A DNA stretch of 64,000 nt from Ottelia alismoides (lineage: Eukaryota; Streptophyta; Magnoliopsida; Alismatales; Hydrocharitaceae): positions 1,054,001 through 1,118,000 of the forward strand of contig JAZKJV010002947.1 of assembly GCA_037367405.1 (NCBI GenBank), read 5' to 3'. The translations under genes and the position numbers were made by a program. The notes under the pieces are model-generated. The model did no database searches, was not told where the DNA came from, and was given only the letters and a program-made list of their open reading frames with translations. Positions 24,001-36,000 of this stretch are shown in pieces. Position 1 is the first letter of the stretch, and each line of letters starts with the position of its first letter.

Positions 24001-27000
24001 ACTCTCCAAACTTCTATAGTAATGTCATCGGATCCTGCACCTTTTCCAGGTCTCATAACTGTCAAAGCCTCCTTTACTTCCTTCCTTTGTATTCGTCTAT
24101 AGCTTGCTCGATTCAAATAACTTTCACTACTAGCTAGATCTCCCAAAGTGATCTCTCTCTCTCTCTTTCTTTCCTTTCTAATGAAAAGCTTATGGAAATA
24201 CTACTTCTATCTAGTCTCTAATCTTTTTAAGTAACAAGCACGTGTTCATCTTTAATGTGTCTCACTTGAGAGAGGTCTTTGGTCTTTCTTTGTCTTGCTT
24301 TGGCCAATATGAATATATCCTTCTAGCCTTCCTTAGAGTCGAGATTTTTGTACAGCACTTCATAAGCTTTTGACTTAGCTTCGCTACAATCTTTTTTGCT
24401 TCCTTCCTTTTTTGTAGTTTGTGACAGTTTCATCTGTTCTATCCTTAGGCATAACTTTAAAGTATGCTTTTTTAATTTTGAGCTTTCATTGCACCCCCTC
24501 AACTCCACCACCAATCCTCCTTTTGGCATGGAGCTCCTCCCTTTGACTCGCCTAATATCTCTTTGGTTGCCCTTTGGATATAAGATGCTACCCCCTCCCA
24601 CATCTCGTGTGCTCTTCCATTACAATTCCAAGATAAGTCTTCTAAAACCTTCTCCCTGAAGTTTGACTGCTTCAATTGAAAATTCCATCATCTAGTTCTA
24701 GTGATCTTGGAAACCCTTCTTTTCTTTACCAGCCCTTTTATTTGCACATCCATGACTAACAAACGATGTAGGGTGGTGAAACTCTCTTTTGGATTACTTT
24801 GCAATCTTTGCAACACAACCAATCTCTTTTCCTCAACACAAATTTAACTATCTGTGTTCTAGTCGGGCCACTCTTATAAGTAATTAAATGCTCCTCCCTC
24901 TTCTTGAAGAGAGTGTTTGCTATGAAAAGATCATAAGCCTTTACAAAATCCAGAATGACTTTTCCCTCTTCATTTCTATCCCCGAATCCATGCCCTTCAT
25001 GAACACTAACATACCCTGAAGCATCCTTTCTCATTTGTCCATTAAGATCTCCACCTAGGCATATCATCTCTCTTTGTGGGATTTCTTGTATAATCTTATC
25101 CAAATCCTCCAAAAAGCTTGTTTACTCCTTTCATCTAAACCAATTTGCAGTGCATAAACTGAGATGATATTCATAATTTCTTCTTCGAGCATCACTTTTA
25201 AGAAAATAATTCGATCTCTGAATCTTTGCACCTCAATGACACAATCCTTAAAATCCTTACGAACAACCACTCCAACACCATTTTTTCCCTTATCTTTACC
25301 TGAATAACAAAGTTTAAAACCTGACTTCTCGATCTTCCTTGCTTTCTCTCCAACCTATTTTATCTCTTGGGGCTCGTTTGGTTGCAGGGTTGGGCAGGGT
25401 TGGCTTGGCCCAACCCCGATTGGCCCTGCAACCAAACAGGGTTCTCCTCCTCACAGTTTACTATTCACAGGGGTACCCCTGCCCAACCCAACCCTGTCCG
25501 ACCCTGCAACCAAACGGACCCTTGGAGATACAATATCCGAATCTTCATTCTTTCCATCGTATCTACTATATCCATCGATTTGCCATTCAAAGTGCCAATA
25601 TTCCAACCATCTATCTGCAACTTCCTTTGTAATGTCTTTTGCTAAAATGGAGAGGAACCTCTATTGTTCTATATGATAAGAAAATTCTTTTGAAAATTAA
25701 AGGAATGTTTTACAAAGTAGCGTGGGACCTGCTATACTCTATGGATCTGAATGTTGGCCTATGAACTGTAGGCTTGTGCAGAGAGTGGCAGTAGAAGGCA
25801 CACAAAGATTGGATTCAGAATGATGCAATCAGAATGAAAGTTGGTGTAACTCCGATCGAGGATAAGATGCGAGAAAATTGCTTAAGGTGGTTCAACCATT
25901 TGCAAAGGAGGTCAGCTGATGTACCGATGAGGAGATATGAGTTTTATGATGTTGAACTGACTAAGAGAGGGTGAGGAAGGTCCAAGAAGTGTTGGAATGT
26001 TTGGCCATTTGCAATCAATGGAGATGCTACTCATATAGTAAATCATGTTAACTAAAGTGGAGAAGAGCCTCTACTGTTCTATGTGATAAAAAAATCCTTT
26101 GAAAAACAAAATGAAGTTTTACAAAGCAGTCGTGAGACCTGCTATGATCTATGGATCTGAATGTTGGCATGTGAAAACATGTGTAGAGAATGATAGTAGC
26201 AGAAATGAAAGTGCTAAGGTGGATGTCTTGTCATACATGTAAAATCAGATTCATGATGATGTGATAGGAAAGTTGGCATACCTCTGATAGAGGATAAGAT
26301 GAGAGAAACCACTTAAGATTCATCATCTGTAAAGAAGGTCGACTTATGCACGAATTAGAAGATGCGAGTTTTCGGATGTTGAGCCGGCTAAGAGAGGGCG
26401 AGAAAGGTTCAAGAATTGTTGGAATGAGACTATTCGAAGAGATCTTGGGTTTTTATGTCTAAGCATGAGAATGACCCGAGATAGATCTGAATGGAGGCAA
26501 AGAGTCTGTGTGGCTGACCCTACGTAATGTGGGGAAAGTCTTTGTTGTTTTATATCAACAATGGTGAATGCACTCATAATTTATTGTTACACACAAATAC
26601 AAATTACAGATAATTCTACGACTATACTTATGGACTAAAATGGATGTAGGAATACAAATGCTAATATTAGCAAATGTCAAAATGATATCCATATCCGCAT
26701 CCAATTTAAAACGGATACGAATACGAGCTGGGACGTCGTCGTAGGCAACTCCGCTTGAAGCTGGATCTCTCCCTGGAGCTGCTGCCTGGTTGCAGGGCTC
26801 TACACAGGATCTTGGGGTTTGTTTCACAAAGCCTAGCCTCCGCATGGGGACTGCCACTGGTGGCTGCGAGCCTGCCACTGCTGTTCTGGGTGCCTTACAG
26901 TCTCCGCCTGTGGGTTTTGAATCTCCATCGACTGCTGGTGATGCTGCCTTGTCGAAATTGGGTGTCGTTGGTCCTTCACAGCCTCCGTTGGATGGAGCCG

Positions 27001-30000
27001 AGTCCTTTGGCTCGGGTCTGGTTGGTGCTAGGACTGGAGATCAGATAGCTTCGGGTGCGGTTCATGTATAGAATGCTGATGTTGGGCACTTGGCCATGGA
27101 AGGTTGTGCGGTGTCGCAAGCCTCGTCGTTGGACTTAAGACCTGAATCTCCGGTGCTTCAAGTGTGTTATTTGGGGACATCGACGTTGGGATTGTTGGAT
27201 CCGCAAGGTCTGGCACTCTCGGGCACCCCATGACACGAGGTCGGGGGTGTGTGCGGTGCGACATCAATCAATTTTAGAAGGAAGATGGGTCTCTGGGCTA
27301 GTTGTACACGTATTTGATTGCTTTAGTGTCTGATGGAGACTTGTTGGAACGAATTGGAGGATGTCTTGGGTTCTTCTTTGTTAAACACTTTTTAGGGGAT
27401 GTTGTTCCCTTGGGACCGACGCCTGTTTGTGTGCGTGGGCTCTCTGCAACGCAAGTAAGAATTCTGCTGGCAACCGACACGACTGTCTCTGGTGTTGTTT
27501 GGTGGTGGTCGCTTTTCCAAGATGGGGCTTTGGCTCGGGAGCTCAGCAGGACGTTCCACGTTTTCAGGATGCCGTTCACCTTGCGTCGCATCGACTGTTT
27601 ATCAAGGTTCGGAATCTCGATTTCGATCTCGTTTCAGTGAACTTAAATACCGAAATTTCACCGAAATTTCGACAATTTCGGTGGAAAAGTCGAAAAAGCC
27701 CCAAAAAATCAAATTTCCCAATTTTATTGTAAATTTCGATATTCCAAGTTATTAAAACAATAAATAACATACAAACACACAATTATTTCACACATATTGC
27801 TCATTTATACCCCTTATATAGACATATAGGTCATATCGGTCATATTGTAACATTGATAGATGTTGCAAATAGACTTAATTTAAGTACTTCAAACCATGAA
27901 ACAATAGCTATACACCTATAGGTTTATAGCATGCATATCAATCATCTTATCATCTATGACTATGTCAGTATGTCACACACCATATTGAACATATCGTTGT
28001 TACTTGTTAATAGTTAATGCATAATAACAAAGTAATAATCTTACAAGTTACAACAAGTGAAAATTACGAAGAACATGCACATTAATGATCAATGCAATAA
28101 AAGATTAAAATATATTACCTGGTGATATGTTTGTTTCAGAACCAAGAGTTCTGCGGTGGATCTGAATGCCCCCCTTCCTTGTTGTCTCTCATAACGCATC
28201 GCAGATTCAATGAACTCGCAGTGGTTCTCCCATGTCATGTACGAGTACATAGCCTTGTAATCCATCACATACTGCCTGTATTGGTGGTCATCGATGCCTA
28301 TGAGTATCCCGAGACGAGGATAAGCAACACTAGATCTGGTATCACGAGTGGCACGACGAGGCTGCGAGCTACTGGCCTGAGATCCTCGGGACGACGACAA
28401 CAGAGTAGGAGAAGATCTCTGTGGAGGAGGAGGAGGAACTAGCATGTACTCGGGGAAGAAACCGAAACTGTCACCCCCAAAGAAGCTGCTCTGGCTCTGC
28501 TCAGGTTGGATACCTTGGTAGTTGTCTCCGCTGTAGCTACTGTATCCCCCATACCCACTGTAATCATATGAATATGATGGAGGTACATACTGAGGAGGAG
28601 GAGGAGGTCCTGGAGGGGGAGCATGAAAGTATTCCGGGAAGACGCCAAATGATCTCTCATCGTGCGACGATCCATATCCGGCTAAAGGACTTGGTGTTCC
28701 TCCGCGATATGGGCTGTCAATGTCCATGCAACTCAAAGAATCTACATATGATATCAATCGTCCATGTTGTTGTCGGTTGGACGATGGCCTCGACCGTACT
28801 CGTAATCCATATGTCATGGACTCGGACTTGGAACAAACTGTCCATGTGTATTCTTCTGTCGCTCCATATATTCACATCCTGCATGTAGCCCTTCCTCAAA
28901 TATAGTATCTTGTGGTCCACGACCACCCCCTCCTGACCCACCTGAGTTTGTTTCCCAACCATCATCAGGTCCACCACGACCAACATCATCATCATCATCG
29001 TCATCTCCACTGTCATCCTTTGACTTCGATTTGGATTTGAAGCTACTGGAGAGAATTTCATCAACAACCGCATCAATCTCGCCCTCCACCCTTCAACAGG
29101 GTCTGTAATTTTCCCGGATCTTGCTAAATAGTCACCTAAGTCTGCTCCTATTTGATGGCTTATATTCTCATTTGGTCTTGCACCTGGTTGATCGAGAACC
29201 GGGGCACCATTGGAATCCATCCACCTCTAGGGAACGTCTTCATCAGCATCGTCATCGTGCATCTTGAAAATGTATGCAAGATCAATAGGGTCTGTGTAGT
29301 CCTCTTTGTCTTGTCCCTCCCTTGCATGTTTCAACTTCAGCCTCAAGTTGCAATGCACGTAGACAAGGTCATTGAGCTTCTTTTCTACCAACCAGTTCTG
29401 TCTTTTGGAATGGATCAAATTGAACATGCTCCAGTTCCTCTCACAACCACCAGCAGATGCAGTTTGAGACCACTTTCACTGCCACATTTCAAAGGTTGGG
29501 AGCTTCCATCTCGTATAATAACCACCATTCGACCGTAAGAAACGAAAACGAGAGAAATCAATAGTAGGAATAAATGAACACACAAGCAATGGTTTTATTT
29601 GTCTTCGTCCCTACCAGGAAGAGTATTGCCCCGTCCATTTACCATAGTAATCCGACCGAAGGAAACCAAGGCATCCCGGAAATATTTAACCTGCACACAT
29701 AGGTTTAAGTCGTAATATGTTGCTCGGAGCCTCAAATCCATCTTAAAGATTTTTTTTGTGACTCCCAATTTAGCTAGAAATTGAGGTTGACCTCGTTCAT
29801 GCACAAGATCTGTAACTTCTCGTCCTTGACGAGCTTCTCTACCATAATTTGTACGGCTGCTAGAAGGTCAACATTTGTATCAAGTCCATTCTTGTATTGG
29901 TACTTGGGATTGAAGTAATAAGTTGGACACAAAGTCACGAACAAGCTCAATACTCATATTCTAAAGATCTATACAAATTTAAAAATTGAAAAACAAATTA

Positions 30001-33000
30001 GATTTTTACATAATACATACCGGCCTTGTGAAGAGGATGTGATAGCATCTTGGACCATCGCTCGTCTATGATGTCCAACCATGCTTTGGATCTCTTTCCA
30101 ACCGTTTCTCTGACCTTTTCTCTCATGCAGCGCATTGCCTCGTAGATAAAAAAACTCCCATGGTGGGCTTCTTATCGCCATCCATGATCCGCAATGCAGA
30201 AACAACTGGATCCATGATCCTTGTGACCCGAGTCACGTCATCCCAAAAGGAGATATCATTGATCAATATTTCCACCTTCCGTCCTCCTTCAGTCCGAGCT
30301 TCAGATATCTCGAACCATTCACCTTGGCAACACATGGTTTTCAAACCTGTCTTCTGTTGTTTGAGACTTTGCAACGCTATAAAATTGGTTGCAAAGCGTG
30401 TGATGCCAGGCCTCACCAGCTCACCATTGCACATCCGCCTCATCAGTGCAAGCATTTTGCCGTGGTTGTAAATGAATGTGGTGATCATTTGTGCTTTCTC
30501 CACCATCCTTGAGACGAGCTTCCTCTTGCTGAAATCCTTTAGGATCAAATCAATGCAATGCGCAACATACGGTGTCCAAAAAATTCCGTAGCCGCTGGAC
30601 TTCATTATTATTTCACTTGCCTTCTTGAAGTTGCTGCTGTATCCGTCTCAATCTGGACAATGTGATCTTTCCCAACCTCTTTTGTAACGTCCCTCATCAA
30701 CTTCGGCAGGTATTTGTGGTCCTTCACATGCTCAGATGCATTAACAGATTTCAAAAAGATTGTCTTCCCATCGCAGTAAACAAGGAAGTTGATGATCTGC
30801 TTCCTCGTGTAGCTCGTCCACCCATCGCAAATCAATGTCACCCTATACTCTGGCTATCTCTTCCTCAACTCGGCGATGTACTCATTAATCTCCTCCTTCT
30901 CCATCCCCAGTATTTGTTCATGACCTCGTAGGATGTAGGAGCCTCCACTTTCGTTCCCGCTGCACCGATCTCATCAATGGCATGCTGCAGAAATGGCCCG
31001 CCTGCAATTTTGGCAGGAATGCTCTTCCCGAAGAAAAGCTTGCTGATGGCCTTTCCCACCCTTTCTCGTGCATTGGTGAACATTCCCTTCACCGTTTTCT
31101 GCCTCGGATCCTTGCTTGCCTTGTATTACATGGATCTGCTTCTCGTCAAGAAGGGCTCAATTCCCTTCCCCTTGTGTTTCTTGGTGGGTGGTACTGGTGC
31201 GCCTCCAGAACCACTCCCACTCCCACCTGTGCACCATAGAAGCCGCCCATGCACCACCAAGTTCTCTCCTCTCGAACTCGCTCCTCAATAATTCTTTTGT
31301 ACCCCTTATGTATGCCCTCCTCTCCGCTATAGTCTGAATGTCAGCGGGGTATACAGAGTCATCATCGTCTGAATATGAAAGGACGTTGATTCTTTCTCGA
31401 ACATGAACTCCTTCATTTGTTCTTCCCTTCTTACCCTCTCTGTATCCCTTTCCTTCTTCCCGTCCAAGCTGGCCTTCACCTTGTCCCTCACATTTTTGGG
31501 ACAACGCGTGCACTTGGCAACATTCTTGTTATTGCCAACAAGATGTTGCTTCATCCTCGTGATCCCTCCTCCTCCCAACTTCTTTTCACAAAATTGCATC
31601 GTGTCTTTGCTTTATTTCCATCAGGAGCGGAGGCATACCTCCAACCGATGTCCCCACTAAAATTGCCCCTCTGATCATCAGAACTGTCAGATCCAGATTC
31701 GGAACTGGAATGTGCCATGATGATGATCGTCGAAATCTGCGAGGAAATTCAAGAACAATCATTAAGTAGGCATATAATGCGACCGGTTATGAATATGCTA
31801 ATTAATTTATATTTTAATTTTCGAAATTATTTTATTTTTAATTTTGTAACACCTAATATTCCAGAAAAACCACCTTAGATCTATACATTAGGGTCTTAGA
31901 TCTAGCAACCATTTTTAAGAAAGACTACTAAGTGACACAAAATATGTACAAAAATCAAAAGATTAACATATGATTTTCGGATTTTCTCAATTTTTAAATT
32001 TCATTAACCAAAAAAAATTTCCGGAACATGATTTCTATTTCCATAACTTAAGATCTGAATTTATAATTGAAGAACTCATTATCGTTCCACATTAAACCTC
32101 AAAAGCCCAATTTCCTCTTCCAAAGTCTAACAAAATGTTCTCAAACTATGTTTTAGTTCATGTTAAACTTAAGATCCGAGATAATATGTTCATAGCTACC
32201 ACTATTGTGCAATTAAAGCACAAAACCCCTAATTTTCGTCTCCAAATTTAAAGCTATATATTGGACATCTCTCCAAATAAACAACATACCAAGCTATGTC
32301 AACATCCTAAGAGTAAAACCCCTAAAAACTTTTATGAACTTGATGAAGATTTAGCCTAATTTGGCTTACCTTGAAGGAAGAAGAGCTTGGAGAAAGTTGG
32401 AGATGCCTCTATTGGAACTCGGTCGAAATGTGAGGCTTTCGACTGAAATTTCGGTGGTTATCGGCATCTCGGTGGATATTTTAATGGAAAGATTCCCTCT
32501 GTCGGCTGATATCTCGAAATGAGCCGAAATCTCACTGACATCTCACGAGATTTCGGTCGAAACAGGGGATATCGATATATATACCAGTTTCGATACACCA
32601 GACCCGTCGAAACCGTTGGGTTTGCAAAGGTGGTTGCTCTCGTTTTGGACGGGCTTCACCCATGAGAGGGCATCGATGCTGTGATCATGGTTGAAGGGTG
32701 CACATTTGCACGATGTTTGAGGCTGTGTATGTGGTGGGTCGTACCACCTTTTAGTTGTTGTTGGAGTGTTTGCCAAAACCATATGTTAATGTGCTTCCTC
32801 TCTCTAACACCCCTGTGCGTGAGTGCCCAAAGGCGGGTTCTTCTGAACCGATAGATGGGTACTTTGATTGGCTCCTAGACTCGTTTGGCACTGATTGCCC
32901 CAGACTATCGGCACCTGTGGACCTTGGTTTCCTGGGTGGGTCTGACACAAGGTGTGGCTCGGATGCTTGTGGCACTGTTGGCCACGGTTGTACCTTGGTT

Positions 33001-36000
33001 CCTGTGGCAACTTCTCCCTTCTGAATGTGGTGTCTGAGCGTGCTTCTATGGAGCTTTTAAGTTGCCCCCTGGAGCGTCGGTCAACATTGGGGTGACGGTG
33101 AAGGAACGTAAGAAGCATGCTTTTATTACCGGAGGTCCAACACCTCTTTCTCTCTCTATCTGCAAGACATACGTTTGGAGGTTTTCTAGTTCACTGGCCG
33201 TGGTCGTCTGCGATGAGATCTTCAGTGGTGATCAGTCTTCAAGGGTTGAGTAGTTGATGGAACCTTGGGGAACGACTGAGGGTATTGATTAGGGATGCAA
33301 ACGGTCGGATACGGATACAGATATAGGTATTACCATATCCTTATCCGTTTTTTAATACGAATACGGATGCGGATACTAATATTGACGGATATTAAAACTA
33401 TCTTATCATATCCTTAAAAACGGATACGGATGTAAAACGGATATTGATCGCATACAAGTAATGTTAGAAATACACTATAGAATCGACTTAAATATATAAG
33501 ACTTGGATGGAAAACACATGATATTAATTTACTAAATGTATTTCTATCATAAAAATTATATAAATATGGTAAAAGGAGGTAGAGAGTTATATTATATATG
33601 GTTAAAAATAAATCTATGACTATATTTATATACGAAAACGGATATACGGATACGGATACAGATGTTTGCGGATATCAAAACGATATCCATATCCGTATCC
33701 ATTTTAAAACGGATACGGATACGGATGTCAAAATCTGTATAAAATGGATACGATGACGGATCGGATACGGACATATCCGTATCCGTTTGCATCCTATTAT
33801 TGATGCATCAAAGCTTCTCAAAAATATTTGTAGCTTGAAATGTCCAACCACTCTAATTGATCTTCTGCTAGACCTCCAAAATGCAACTAACACCGCTAAC
33901 ACACTGGTCGATATCCTCTATTTCCCCTTGCATTTGGACAGTAGCATGTCAAGTTTAGAAGAAAACATGTCATGAAGGCTCGCGTCATCAGCCTCTTTCT
34001 GTGATTTGCAATATATATATATATATATCTTCACTTTCAGTGGCACCTCAGGTTGGTCAACTTAGAAGGACTTTGATATTTAAAGGATAGATACAATACA
34101 AGAAGAATTTACTAGTACATACTTTTTAATTTAAATTATATTAAACAATTTGAGCTTCTTGGTTACCACTACCTAAGATGGTCTACCCCCTTTTCTTTTT
34201 AAAGAAAATTTAGCAATTTGGATGTTTATGGTTGCTGGAATGGTCGGCAGAGAGATGCCACTGCTCAACTGGAGGTGATGGTATGGTCACTTTGACCCCA
34301 CAACCAGGTAGATGAACTTGAAGTCACCTAATTGGATTGGAGCACCTCGAAATGGTTGCTGAAAGGAGAGCAACACCTCTCGAGTTTGAAGATGTCACAG
34401 TTGGAGGCAAAGAGGGAGGTGATCTGGCGAATGTCTGGGCACTAGGAGGGCCGGATCTGCTAATAGTTATTGAGGTCACTATATATATGATGTTGGTGCA
34501 AGAACATGCATGACTGCATTGATCAACCCAAGGGCAGATTGATCATCGAAGCATCATACATAGTCTGTTCGAACTTCAACGATAGATAAATATGTTATTT
34601 TGTGGGAAGGAAGATCAATAATGTATCTCGGTAAGTAGTCTATGACCCATGCTTTGATACCAAAGTGAGATAAACGATGTATGTATTCCTCTTTCAAGGA
34701 GTCCTGGCCTTTCATCATATAGAGAAGTAATGTGAAAACAACAATAATGTCCTTGAAGGGAACCAAGCAATAAAAACACCCAAAAAATTGAAAAGAACTT
34801 GAGAATATTAACACCAATGCATTCGTTACAAGTTATAAAGCTTAATCTTTCTTATTAAGGCATCACATAATTGCCGAGACTTCTTTGATGGACCTCGTCG
34901 AGAACTTTCAAATCAAGATTGTTTCCACACTTGTTTCTTCTCCAAACTTGATCGCCTACCTTTATGATTTAGCCTAGTATAAGAAAAACGGTAGTGGGAG
35001 ATTACGCGAATACTTTTTTTTGCTTGACGATTGCCCAATAGATATTCATCTTCCATGCATATTGTTCTTGGCTCCCAAATTCCCAATATAGGATCTCTCC
35101 TTTGAGGTTTTTATGTGAGAGAATCCGTCTTATGGACTTTCTGTGAGAGCGATTCACTCTTTTGAGGTCCCTGTACCATGGTGGCTATTTTGAAGATGTC
35201 CATGTGGGTGATGCTCGTTTCTCTGAGTTCTGTATAGGAGAGAGAGTTATTTGAGCTTGTCTTCCCAGAACCAGAAAATATATCGATTGAAGATGTGTCG
35301 TGCTTTTTTTTGCAAGAAGCTACAGTTTTTTCGGCTCCAACTTGAGGAGGATTAAAGTTATGTATTTGGTTGGATAATTAGATCTCTCTAGACCCAGTTA
35401 CACTACTATTTATTTATTTCCACACTGATTAGTGTCGATACTTGTGTGAGTTAGTAGGCCTATATGTAACCCCATAGTGCTTGTAATCCTTGAGATGGAT
35501 TTCATGACCCTTAGATCCTCCTGTGGAGTAGGATGGTCATCCTGACCACCTCAGTGTCTGATGCAACTCTTTCTATTTCTTTCGGTTTTCGACAAAAGCG
35601 GACTAGTTCCTTGATACCTTGGAAAGTTGTGCTAATTTCCTTTCAATTATCCTCTCCCATAACTTCATTCTGCGAGTCATCAATTTCATACTCTATAATA
35701 CTTTTGTAAAATATCAAGATTCCTCTTTTCAATTTGTTTGAAAATTTCTTACTTTGTCAAGTAACATTGAATAACACCATAAGTCATGTATTGCTGTCTT
35801 CTCAATATCTTCTTAATATTCATGATAATATCGTCCAGTCCTATTAATATCCATGCCTATGTCATCCGGTCATACTGTTTTTCTTGTATCCATAATTTTC
35901 AGAGCCTCCTCACCTCACTCTGATCTCGTTAATATCAAGCACTATTCATGGATTTGTAGAAGATTCTTTGGGTGGGGGTTTCCTTGACGTCACACCCTTT

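Larger units (their letters stand above)
27597..32600 (-). mobile_element. hAT DNA transposon, decayed
   Basis: About 5 kb with a minus-strand transposase: BED zinc finger near 31470-31600, DUF659 region 30600-30930, middle domain 30123-30605, dimerisation region 29220-29530 and a low-complexity tail 28089-28820. Both ends carry runs of 'cgaaatttcgg' and 'gatatcgatat' repeats. The left-end motif (27603-27625, 'aaggttcggaatctcgattt') recurs at 53985 and 61349. Terminal TIRs and an 8-bp TSD could not be fixed, so the limits are approximate. Frameshifts and stops show the copy is dead or needs splicing in parts. Confidence 0.7.
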
